This document shows positions 9,570 through 17,430 of a stretch of 62,924 nt of DNA, in pieces; the first letter of the stretch is position 1; each line of letters begins with the position of its first letter. This DNA is from GCA-2733415 sp049614485 (lineage in GTDB: Bacteria > Bacteroidota > Bacteroidia > Flavobacteriales > Flavobacteriaceae). Both the position numbers and the translations under genes were made by a program. Where the stretch lies: assembly GCA_049614485.1 (NCBI GenBank), contig JBMZDR010000012.1, forward strand, positions 1 through 62,924, written 5' to 3'. Below the pieces are notes generated by a model, which was not told the origin of the DNA, did not search any database, and was given only the letters and a program-made list of their open reading frames with translations.

Positions 9570-10829
9570 ATGGAGTCAATTCAGGCAATAAAACAACGAT
9601 TTGAAATTATAGGTAACACACCTAAACTTAATCGCGCACTTGAAAAAGCAATTCGTGTTGCACCGACAGATATTTCTGTATTGGTCACAGGAGAAAGTGG
9701 TGTTGGTAAAGAAAGTGTGCCCAAAATAATTCACTCGTTATCTCACAGAAAGCACGGAAAATTCATTGCAGTAAACTGTGGCGCAATTCCTGAAGGAACT
9801 ATTGACAGTGAATTGTTCGGACATGAAAAAGGTGCTTTTACAGGAGCTACTCAAACTAGAAATGGGTATTTTGAAGTTGCTGACGGTGGAACTATTTTTT
9901 TAGATGAAGTTGGAGAGCTGCCATTAACTACACAAGTGCGTTTGTTGAGAGTTATTGAAAATGGTGAATTTATAAAGGTAGGATCAAGTAAAGTTCAAAA
10001 AACCAATGTTCGTATTGTTGCTGCAACAAATGTAAATATGTTTGACGCTATCAAAAAAGGGCAATTTCGTGAAGATTTATACTATCGTTTAAGTACCGTT
10101 GAAATACTACTCCCTCCTTTACGTGAGCGCCAAGAAGATATTCATTTACTGTTTAGAAAATTTGCAGCTGATTTTGCTTTAAAGTATAAAATGCCAACAA
10201 TTAAGCTAGATGACCAAGCCATACAAGTTTTACTTAACTACCGTTGGAACGGAAATATTCGTCAACTACGAAATATCGCAGAACAAGTCTCTGTTTTAGA
10301 ACACAACCGACTTGTAGATGCCATCACGTTAAAAGGCTATTTACCTAATATTGGCAACAACCTTCCTGCGGTAATCAGCGACACAAAATCTGAAAGTGAC
10401 TTTAGCAATGAACGTGAAATATTATACAAAGTTTTGTTTGACATGAAAGCTGATTTGAATGATGTCAAAAAACTAACCATGGAACTCATGCGGTCTGGCA
10501 ATTCACAACAAGTTCAAAAGGAAAACAAAGATTTAATTAATAAAATATACAGTTCTGATGAGGAAATAGATCTTCCTGAACCACAACAAGACACCTTTGA
10601 AGTGTTACAAATTCCTCAAGAAAATAAAAAACAGTACAAGGAAGATACCGAAGACTATGATTATATTCAGGACATTACAGAAGAAGAAACCTTATCAATT
10701 CATGAAAAAGAATTAGAGTTGATTAAAAAATCATTAGAACGCAACAACGGAAAACGAAAACTTGCAGCTAAAGAACTAGGGATATCTGAACGAACATTAT
10801 ATCGTAAAATCAAACAATTTGATCTTTAA
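9570..10829 (+). CDS. Sigma-54-interacting AAA+ transcriptional activator (no receiver domain)
   Basis: A 419-residue enhancer-binding protein for RpoN (sigma-54). It starts directly with the AAA+ domain: Walker A GESGVGKE (41-48), the sigma-54 contact loop GAFTGA (88-93), Walker B IFLDEV (109-114) and the sensor/arginine region REDLYYRLS (167-175). There is no N-terminal receiver or GAF domain. A linker of about 100 residues rich in acidic and glutamine residues follows. The C-terminus is a Fis-type helix-turn-helix (LAAKELGISERTLYRKIKQF). It lies between miaB and lptE, an order I recognise from other flavobacteria. Control must come from binding partners or levels, because no sensing domain is fused. 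Confidence 0.9.
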   Translation: MESIQAIKQRFEIIGNTPKLNRALEKAIRVAPTDISVLVTGESGVGKESVPKIIHSLSHRKHGKFIAVNCGAIPEGTIDSELFGHEKGAFTGATQTRNGYFEVADGGTIFLDEVGELPLTTQVRLLRVIENGEFIKVGSSKVQKTNVRIVAATNVNMFDAIKKGQFREDLYYRLSTVEILLPPLRERQEDIHLLFRKFAADFALKYKMPTIKLDDQAIQVLLNYRWNGNIRQLRNIAEQVSVLEHNRLVDAITLKGYLPNIGNNLPAVISDTKSESDFSNEREILYKVLFDMKADLNDVKKLTMELMRSGNSQQVQKENKDLINKIYSSDEEIDLPEPQQDTFEVLQIPQENKKQYKEDTEDYDYIQDITEEETLSIHEKELELIKKSLERNNGKRKLAAKELGISERTLYRKIKQFDL

Positions 10830-10891
10830 GCTATAATTTAATTACACATTGCATTTAAAAATGTATTTTTATTCCATTAACAGGCCATACA

Positions 10892-11404
10892 ATGATATTG
10901 AAACACTTTAAATTTATACTTATTACAATTTGCACAACAGTCATTCTACAAGGCTGTGGCATCTATTCATTTACCGGTGGTGACGTTGGAACTGCTAAAA
11001 GTTTTCAGGTTAACTTTTTTCAAAACAATGCCCCAATTGTTGAACCTGGTATTGACAGAACGTTTACTCAAAACCTACAAGATTTAATACAAGGTCAAAC
11101 AAATTTAGAGCTTACAAATTCAAATGGCGATTTGATTTACGAAGGAGAAATCACAAGTTTTAACATTGCGCCTATGTCAGCTACTGCAGACCAGACGGCA
11201 TCGCAAAACAGGCTAACTATTGCAATCAATGTCCGTTTCATCAACAACACTAAAGAAGAAGATGATTTTGAACGAAGATTTTCATTTTACTATGATTATC
11301 CGGCCACACAACAATTGGTAGGGTCAACACTAGATTCTGCAATAGATATGATTTATGAGCGTATAACTCAAGATGTATTTAACGCCTCATTAGCAAAATG
11401 GTAA
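10892..11404 (+). CDS. lptE: LptE-like outer-membrane LPS-assembly lipoprotein
   Basis: A 170-residue lipoprotein with signal peptide and lipobox LQGC (Cys22), followed by GIYSFTGGD, the pattern typical of Bacteroidota LptE-family proteins. LptE plugs the LptD barrel that inserts lipopolysaccharide in the outer membrane. The remainder is a compact alpha/beta domain with the conserved stretches GEITSFNIAPMSA and RLTIAINVRF. The next gene begins within or just after its stop codon, so the two are co-translated. The assignment rests on family pattern and on position between the sigma-54 activator and secG. Confidence 0.82.
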   Translation: MILKHFKFILITICTTVILQGCGIYSFTGGDVGTAKSFQVNFFQNNAPIVEPGIDRTFTQNLQDLIQGQTNLELTNSNGDLIYEGEITSFNIAPMSATADQTASQNRLTIAINVRFINNTKEEDDFERRFSFYYDYPATQQLVGSTLDSAIDMIYERITQDVFNASLAKW

Positions 11405-11406
11405 GC

Positions 11407-12231
11407 ATGAACAGAAAAGCGTTTTCAACAATACTAAACCAACCTGAAGCCATTAATGAAGAGCAATCAATGGCATTAAAAGGTATATTGAATGATTTTC
11501 CGTATTTTCAATCAGCACGAGCATTATATTTAAAAGGATTAAAAACTCAAGAAAGCTACTTATACAATCATGAGTTGAAAATTACCGCCGCATATACAAC
11601 AGATAGAAGTATCTTATTTGATTATATTACATCGGCGGACTTTAATCAGAACAATATTTCAAAAACACAACAGCAACTTCAAGAACAAATAAATGAAACC
11701 CCTGCAATTGATGTTGAAGAGATAACAACCTTTGAAACCGAAACAAGTATTTTTGACACTGCCGTTTTAGACCCTGATTTATTTGAAGAAAAAACAACAA
11801 GTAATATTGAGGAAAGCTTAGAAATTGGCAAGCCTTTAGAATTTAACCAAAAAGAAACCCATTCGTTTCAAGAGTGGTTACAATTAACCAGTATATCTAA
11901 AATTGACAGAACAGACAGTACAGAAAAAGAACCCAGTACTGCTACCAAAGAATTGAGTAATATTGAGTTAATTGATAAATTTATCAGCTCAAAACCAAAG
12001 ATCAAACCTGTTAAAAAAATAGTTACCTTAAAAAACTTAACCCAAGAAAAAAACTTCAACTCAGACGAGTTAATGACCGAAACTTTAGCTAAAGTTTACC
12101 TGGAACAAAAAAATTATAAAAAAGCAATTCAAGCTTATCGCATTTTAAGTTTGAAATATCCAGAAAAAAATAGTTTCTTTGCAGACCGTATTTCGGATAT
12201 CGAAAAAATAGAAATCAATAATACAAAATAA
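11407..12231 (+). CDS. TPR-containing hypothetical protein
   Basis: A 274-residue protein starting MNRKAFSTILNQPEAI; an in-frame ATG at 11398, inside lptE, is also possible. There is no signal peptide. The N-terminal 70 residues are helical, with a pattern (LNDFPYFQSARALYLKGLK) shared by a family of uncharacterised flavobacterial proteins. The middle is an acidic, probably disordered linker. The C-terminal 50 residues (TETLAKVYLEQKNYKKAIQA) form a single tetratricopeptide hairpin. It is encoded between lptE and secG, so a link with envelope biogenesis is possible but unproven. Confidence 0.8.
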   Translation: MNRKAFSTILNQPEAINEEQSMALKGILNDFPYFQSARALYLKGLKTQESYLYNHELKITAAYTTDRSILFDYITSADFNQNNISKTQQQLQEQINETPAIDVEEITTFETETSIFDTAVLDPDLFEEKTTSNIEESLEIGKPLEFNQKETHSFQEWLQLTSISKIDRTDSTEKEPSTATKELSNIELIDKFISSKPKIKPVKKIVTLKNLTQEKNFNSDELMTETLAKVYLEQKNYKKAIQAYRILSLKYPEKNSFFADRISDIEKIEINNTK

Positions 12232-12241
12232 TAATACCGTT

Positions 12242-12574
12242 ATGTTTAATATCTTTTTAGTACTTATAATGATCGTGGCCTTTTTACTAATTGTAGTAAT
12301 CATGGTACAAAATCCAAAAGGTGGTGGTTTAGGTTCTTCTTTCGGAGGAGGATCACAACAAATTGGTGGTGTTCAAAAAACAACTGACTTTCTTGATAAA
12401 AGTACATGGTGGTTAGGAATCTTGATGATTGTTTTAATCTTATTATCAAACGTAACTATCTTTGGTAACCAAGGCGCATCTTCTAAAGCATTAGACGGAG
12501 CAAATGACCAACAAATTGAAGCACCTGTATCAACTACACCTGTTTCTACTACAGACAATAAAGACGGAGAGTAA
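12242..12574 (+). CDS. secG: Preprotein translocase subunit SecG
   Basis: SecG is the small SecYEG subunit that assists SecA-driven export. The 110-residue protein has two membrane helices (about residues 2-20 and 56-76). Between them is the glycine-rich cytoplasmic loop MVQNPKGGGLGSSFGGG and the GGVQKTTDFLDKSTW segment characteristic of SecG. A polar tail rich in threonine and serine follows, as is common in Bacteroidota. It is the last gene before a strong terminator, ending the miaB-to-secG transcript. Confidence 0.95.
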   Translation: MFNIFLVLIMIVAFLLIVVIMVQNPKGGGLGSSFGGGSQQIGGVQKTTDFLDKSTWWLGILMIVLILLSNVTIFGNQGASSKALDGANDQQIEAPVSTTPVSTTDNKDGE

Positions 12575-12600
12575 TTTTCCTCAAATTATAAAATTCAAAA

Positions 12601-12627
12601 TGCCAACCTCAACAGTTGGCATTTTTT
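12601..12627 (+). terminator. Terminator after secG
   Basis: TGCCAAC and GTTGGCA form a perfect 7-bp stem with a 7-base loop, followed by six T. It separates the miaB-secG transcript from groES-groEL. Confidence 0.85.
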
Positions 12628-12740
12628 GGTTACATAAACCTCTATTTTTTGTAGAGTGAAAAAATGTCAGTTTACATGAAATGGTATAATTTCTGTTTAC
12701 TAGATATCAACATTAATAAATTAAATAAAATTCATATATA

Positions 12741-13016
12741 ATGAGCTTAAACATTACACCATTAGCAGATAGAGTTCTTGTAGAACCAGCTCCTGCTGAA
12801 ACAACTACCGCTTCAGGATTAATTATACCTGACACCGCTAAAGAAAAACCTCAAAAAGGAACTGTAGTAGCCGTTGGTAATGGAAAAAAAGACGAACCAT
12901 TAACTGTTAAAATTGGTGACACTGTACTATACGGAAAATACGGCGGAACTGAATTAAAGTTAGAAGGAACAGATTATTTAATGATGCGTGAAAGCGACAT
13001 TTTAGCAATTATTTAA
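12741..13016 (+). CDS. groES: Co-chaperonin GroES
   Basis: The 91-residue heptameric lid of the GroEL folding chamber. It starts MSLNITPLADRVLVEPAPAE and contains the mobile loop (ETTTASGLIIPDTAKEKPQ, about residues 20-37) and the terminal MRESDILAII. It is followed by groEL after a 12-bp gap in the usual two-gene operon. The 166-bp spacer upstream carries no recognisable CIRCE element. A TATAATTTC-like sequence lies near 12689, but I cannot assign a promoter with confidence. Confidence 0.98.
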   Translation: MSLNITPLADRVLVEPAPAETTTASGLIIPDTAKEKPQKGTVVAVGNGKKDEPLTVKIGDTVLYGKYGGTELKLEGTDYLMMRESDILAII

Positions 13017-13028
13017 AACAACAAAAAC

Positions 13029-14657
13029 ATGGCAAAGAATATAAAATTTGATATTGAAGCACGTGACGGTTTAAAACGTGGCGTAGATGCACTAGCAAAT
13101 GCAGTTAAAGTAACTTTAGGACCTAAAGGACGTAACGTAATCATTTCAAAATCTTTTGGTGGACCAACCGTAACTAAAGACGGTGTGTCTGTTGCTAAAG
13201 AAATTGATTTAGAAGATTCTTTAGAAGACATGGGAGCTCAAATGGTTAAAGAGGTTGCCTCAAAAACTAATGATCTTGCAGGAGATGGAACAACTACAGC
13301 TACAGTATTAGCACAAGCTATCGTTAAAGAAGGTTTGAAAAACGTTGCCGCTGGAGCAAACCCAATGGATTTAAAACGTGGTATTGACAAAGCTGTTGAA
13401 GCTATCGTTACTGAATTAGGAAAACAAGCTAAAGAAGTTGGTTCTGATTCAGAAAAAATAAAGCAAGTCGCTTCTATCTCTGCTAACAATGACGAAGTTA
13501 TTGGTGATTTAATTGCTACTGCTTTTGGAAAAGTTGGTAAAGAAGGAGTAATTACAGTTGAAGAAGCAAAAGGAACTGATACTTACGTAGATGTTGTTGA
13601 AGGAATGCAATTTGACAGAGGATTTTTATCACCTTACTTTGTAACTGATGCTGACAAAATGATTGCTACTTTAGACAATCCTTATGTGTTATTATTCGAT
13701 AAAAAGATTTCTAACTTACAAGAAATCTTACCAATATTAGAACCTGTATCTCAATCAGGACGTCCGTTATTAATTATCGCTGAAGATGTTGATGGGCAAG
13801 CATTGGCTACTTTAGTTGTAAACAAATTAAGAGGAGGTTTAAAAATCGCTGCAGTTAAAGCGCCTGGATTTGGTGACAGAAGAAAAGCAATGTTAGAAGA
13901 CATCGCTATTCTAACTAACGGAACTGTAATATCAGAAGAAAGAGGATTCTCATTAGAAAATGCCGACTTATCAATGTTAGGGTCTGCAGAAACTATCACT
14001 ATTGATAAAGACAATACTACTATTGTTAATGGCGCAGGTGATGAAGAAAATATTAAAGTAAGAGTAAGTCAAATTAAATCACAAATTGAAACGACGACTT
14101 CTGACTATGATAAAGAAAAATTACAAGAACGCTTAGCTAAATTAGCTGGTGGAGTTGCCGTTTTATATGTTGGTGCTGCTTCTGAAGTAGAAATGAAAGA
14201 AAAGAAAGACCGTGTTGATGATGCTTTAAACGCTACACGTGCTGCAGTTGAAGAAGGTATTATTGCTGGTGGAGGAGTTGCTTTAGTTAGAGCTCAAAAA
14301 GTACTTGCTACATTAAAATCTGAAAATGCTGACGAAGAAACTGGTATCAATATCATTTCTCGTGCTATAGAAGCACCATTAAGAACTATCTCTGAAAATG
14401 CCGGTAAAGAAGGCTCTGTTATTTGTGCTAAAGTTATAGAAGGTAAAAAAGACTTTGGATACAATGCTAAGACTGACGAATATGTTGACATGCTTAAAGC
14501 AGGTATTATTGATCCTAAAAAAGTAACTCGTGTTGCATTAGAAAATGCAGCTTCAGTTTCTGGAATGATCTTAACCACAGAATGCGCATTAATCGACATT
14601 AAAGAAGACACCCCAGCTATGCCACCAATGGGAGGCGGAATGCCAGGAATGATGTAG
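13029..14657 (+). CDS. groL: Chaperonin GroEL
   Basis: ATP-driven 60-kDa chaperonin, 542 residues, full length. Family motifs are present: KVTLGPKGRNVI, the ATP-site GDGTTTATVLA, AAVEEGIIAGGG and the C-terminal GGM-type tail (MPPMGGGMPGMM). It forms the groES-groEL operon and ends 23 bp before a strong terminator. Confidence 0.99.
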   Translation: MAKNIKFDIEARDGLKRGVDALANAVKVTLGPKGRNVIISKSFGGPTVTKDGVSVAKEIDLEDSLEDMGAQMVKEVASKTNDLAGDGTTTATVLAQAIVKEGLKNVAAGANPMDLKRGIDKAVEAIVTELGKQAKEVGSDSEKIKQVASISANNDEVIGDLIATAFGKVGKEGVITVEEAKGTDTYVDVVEGMQFDRGFLSPYFVTDADKMIATLDNPYVLLFDKKISNLQEILPILEPVSQSGRPLLIIAEDVDGQALATLVVNKLRGGLKIAAVKAPGFGDRRKAMLEDIAILTNGTVISEERGFSLENADLSMLGSAETITIDKDNTTIVNGAGDEENIKVRVSQIKSQIETTTSDYDKEKLQERLAKLAGGVAVLYVGAASEVEMKEKKDRVDDALNATRAAVEEGIIAGGGVALVRAQKVLATLKSENADEETGINIISRAIEAPLRTISENAGKEGSVICAKVIEGKKDFGYNAKTDEYVDMLKAGIIDPKKVTRVALENAASVSGMILTTECALIDIKEDTPAMPPMGGGMPGMM

Positions 14658-14680
14658 TGATGAATCACCACAGATAATAA

Positions 14681-14713
14681 AAAAAGCCCTCAAGTTATAT
14701 TGAGGGCTTTTTT
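14681..14713 (+). terminator. Terminator after groEL
   Basis: The stem AAAAAAGCCCTCA / TTGAGGGCTTTTTT with a 7-base loop, preceded by A and followed by T runs, is a classic intrinsic terminator 23 bp after groEL. Confidence 0.9.
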
Positions 14714-14844
14714 ATGCAATACGCTTTCACAATTCACAAATAAAAACAAACAACTATCATATTGTAAATCAAAAAAAATCATTTTTATGGGTAACATTTT
14801 AACCAAAAAAGGAACTATAGTATACAAATCAAAACCAAATGAAC

Positions 14845-16884
14845 ATGAAAAAAATTGTACTACTATTATGCTTATTGACCGTAAGCATGTTTTTTGCTCA
14901 AGAACGTAATTGTTCTTCAATGGAAAACTTAGAATACCGACTACAAAAAAACCCTGAATTAAAACAACGAATGAATGACATTGAAGCATTCACTCAACAA
15001 CGTGTTCAACAATACCAAACCAACAGAGTTGAAGGCGATATTATCACCATACCAGTTGTAGTTCATGTTTTGTATAGAACTACTGCAGAGAACATCAGTA
15101 CAGCACAAATTCAATCACAAATTGATGTCTTAAATGAAGATTTTAGACGCACTAATAGTGATGCAAACAACATGTGGTCACAAGCTGCTGACACACAAAT
15201 AGAATTTTGCCTGACTACTATTGACCCTAATGGCAATGCCACTACGGGTATTACAAGAAAATCAACTACAAAGACATCATGGGGGACTAATGATGCGATG
15301 AAAAAATCTTCTCAAGGTGGTGTAGACCCTTGGGACACGTCAAAATACCTAAATATCTGGGTGTGTAATATTGGAGGTGGAATATTAGGATATGCGCAAT
15401 TCCCAGGAGGAAGCGCTGCTACAGACGGTGTTGTTAACAGTCCACAATATTTTGGAAGAACCGGTACTGCAACTGCCCCTTTTAACTTAGGTAGAACTGC
15501 CACTCACGAAGTTGGCCATTTCTTAAATTTACGCCACATTTGGGGCGACGGCGGATGTGGAGTAGATGACTTTGTATCAGACACTCCAGAATCTGATGCC
15601 TCTAACGGAGGTTGCGCAACAAATCATACGTCATGCGGAACTTTAGACATGGTTCAAAACTACATGGATTATTCAGATGACTCATGCATGAATTTGTTCA
15701 CTCAAGGTCAAAAAAGCAGAATGCGTTCAGTTCTAGAAGCTGGAGGAAGCAGAAGAAGCTTAGCCTTATCAGACAAATGCGGGGCTGTAGTTGTAACACC
15801 TACGTGTACAGACGGTATTCAAAACGGTGATGAAACGGGTGTAGACTGTGGTGGTTCATCATGTGCGCCATGTCAAACTGCATGTGCAGACAATGAAGTT
15901 ACCATTAGTATTACATTTGACAACTACCCTGAAGAAACTTCATGGACTTTAGTTAATGACGGTGGTCAATCAGTAGCGTCTGGTACCTATTCAAAATCTA
16001 ATGCAGATGGCTCTACAGTTACAGAAACCTTATGCTTACCAAATGACTGTTATACTTTTACTATAAATGACGCTTATGGTGATGGTATATGCTGTAGCTA
16101 CGGGAATGGCTCTTACGCAATAACTGGCCCAGATGGCAACATTAAATCTGGTGGTAGTTTTGGTGCTTCAGAAGCAACTAATTTTTGCTTCTCAAATACA
16201 CCAGCACCTACATGTACTGACGGTATTCAAAATGGAGACGAAACAGGTGTAGATTGTGGCGGTTCATCTTGCTCGCCTTGTCAAGCAGTTTGTGTTGACA
16301 CAACTTTAAGAATCAAATTTGACAATTATCCGGAAGAAACAAGCTGGAATATTAAAGATAGCTCAGGGAGTATTGTTACATCAGGAGGAACTTACGGAAG
16401 TCAGAGTGATGGTAGCATTCTAACAATTAATAACTGTTTACCAGCAGGATGTTACACCTTAGAATTTAAAGACTCTTATGGCGATGGAATGTGTTGCAGT
16501 TATGGAAATGGGAATTACACTTTAACTACAACAGCTACAGGTACGGTATTAGCTTCTGGTGCATCATTCTCATCAACAGACACAAATAACTTTTGTGTTG
16601 GTAACACAAGGACCGATATTTCTGATAACATCGATTCAGAGACTACCGAATTAAATTTATCTATATTTCCTAACCCTGTAAGTGGAAATGATTTGAATAT
16701 TATCACCAAAAATAACGACAAATCAACTTATAAAATTGTCAACACCCTAGGTCAAGTACTAATGAATGGTGAATTGAACGACATAAAATCAACAATAAAC
16801 GTTAGCAGATTGAATAGCGGCGTATACTTTATTGTTGTAAAAAACAATACCAGTAATGCAACAAAACAATTTATTAAAAAGTAA
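14845..16884 (+). CDS. Secreted M43-type zinc metalloprotease with T9SS sorting domain
   Basis: A 679-residue secreted protease (an in-frame ATG two codons up is also possible). A signal peptide ends at FFAQ. The metzincin catalytic site is HEVGHFLNLRH (about residues 221-231) with a downstream Met-turn NYMDYSDDSCM, as in pappalysin-like (M43) peptidases. The usual glycine of HExxHxxGxxH is replaced by Asn. After the protease come two copies of a module: a cysteine-rich CTDGIQNGDETGVDC segment followed by a beta domain ending CCSYGNG. The T9SS type A sorting domain closes the protein (SIFPNPVSGNDL ... FIKK). Exported through SprA and the T9SS, it probably degrades external protein. It is a single-gene unit between two terminators. 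Confidence 0.92.
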   Translation: MKKIVLLLCLLTVSMFFAQERNCSSMENLEYRLQKNPELKQRMNDIEAFTQQRVQQYQTNRVEGDIITIPVVVHVLYRTTAENISTAQIQSQIDVLNEDFRRTNSDANNMWSQAADTQIEFCLTTIDPNGNATTGITRKSTTKTSWGTNDAMKKSSQGGVDPWDTSKYLNIWVCNIGGGILGYAQFPGGSAATDGVVNSPQYFGRTGTATAPFNLGRTATHEVGHFLNLRHIWGDGGCGVDDFVSDTPESDASNGGCATNHTSCGTLDMVQNYMDYSDDSCMNLFTQGQKSRMRSVLEAGGSRRSLALSDKCGAVVVTPTCTDGIQNGDETGVDCGGSSCAPCQTACADNEVTISITFDNYPEETSWTLVNDGGQSVASGTYSKSNADGSTVTETLCLPNDCYTFTINDAYGDGICCSYGNGSYAITGPDGNIKSGGSFGASEATNFCFSNTPAPTCTDGIQNGDETGVDCGGSSCSPCQAVCVDTTLRIKFDNYPEETSWNIKDSSGSIVTSGGTYGSQSDGSILTINNCLPAGCYTLEFKDSYGDGMCCSYGNGNYTLTTTATGTVLASGASFSSTDTNNFCVGNTRTDISDNIDSETTELNLSIFPNPVSGNDLNIITKNNDKSTYKIVNTLGQVLMNGELNDIKSTINVSRLNSGVYFIVVKNNTSNATKQFIKK

Positions 16885-16902
16885 ACCAACTCTCTTTTAA
16901 TC

Positions 16903-16938
16903 AAAAATCCCTAGAGTAATTTAACTCTAGGGATTTTT
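16903..16938. terminator. Bidirectional terminator between convergent genes
   Basis: A 15-bp perfect inverted repeat (AAAAATCCCTAGAGT and its complement) with a 6-base loop lies between the rightward protease gene and the leftward HMA gene. A and T runs at either end let it serve both directions. Confidence 0.85.
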
Positions 16939-16961
16939 ACATTTACTCCAATATAGGGGCA

Positions 16962-17414
16962 TTATTTTTTAGATGCACAACTTGCTTTTTCTTCAACTTT
17001 TGAAGCACAACAAGATGATTTTTCAGCCTTCTTATCTTTACAGCAAGGTTTATCGCAATTTGGTTCACAATTTGGTTTAAACTCACGGTCATATTTACAA
17101 CAACCATGTAAACTATTATAAGCTTCATCAGTTGCTAAAACCGCTTCAGTATCATGACCAATAGAAGCCACTTGAGTTTGCACAGTTAAAACATCTGTTT
17201 TACGCTCATTGATTATTAAGTGTAGTACTTTATCATCAACATGCCAATTAGCAGATTTTACACCTTTTACTTTAAATGCAGCTTTTTCAATACGTGCTTT
17301 ACACATTTCGCATTGCCCACTCACTTTTATATCAACTAATTTACTTTTAGACTTTTCTTGTGCTGACAATGTTAGAACAGCAAACAGAATCATTAAATTT
17401 ATTATTTTTTTCAT
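16962..17414 (-). CDS. Secreted HMA-domain, cysteine-rich metal-binding protein
   Basis: A 150-residue protein with a signal peptide (cleaved near LSAQ), so it is periplasmic or exported. A heavy-metal-associated domain follows, with the metal motif GQCEMC (about residues 33-38). The C-terminal third is a cluster of cysteine pairs (CCK, CEPNC, CCKDKK, CCASK, CASKK) alternating with lysines, which looks like a metal-buffering tail. It follows a TonB-dependent receptor by 16 bp, and a CC-rich small protein lies upstream. Copper is the likeliest metal for this combination, but this is inferred from family behaviour. Confidence 0.85.
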   Translation of the reverse strand: MKKIINLMILFAVLTLSAQEKSKSKLVDIKVSGQCEMCKARIEKAAFKVKGVKSANWHVDDKVLHLIINERKTDVLTVQTQVASIGHDTEAVLATDEAYNSLHGCCKYDREFKPNCEPNCDKPCCKDKKAEKSSCCASKVEEKASCASKK

Positions 17415-17430
17415 TTTTATTGTATTTATA

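Noticed and set aside
12628..12740. CIRCE element upstream of groES
   Set aside because: No TTAGCACTC with an inverted GAGTGCTAA was found in the spacer. Heat control must act otherwise in this group.
13238..14671. Long antisense frames across groEL
   Set aside because: They mirror the codon pattern of groEL and have no independent support. The one at 14294-14671 merely runs through the groEL 3' end.
14690..14989. Minus-strand frame across the start of the protease gene
   Set aside because: It overlaps the groEL terminator and the signal peptide region of the protease and has no family features.
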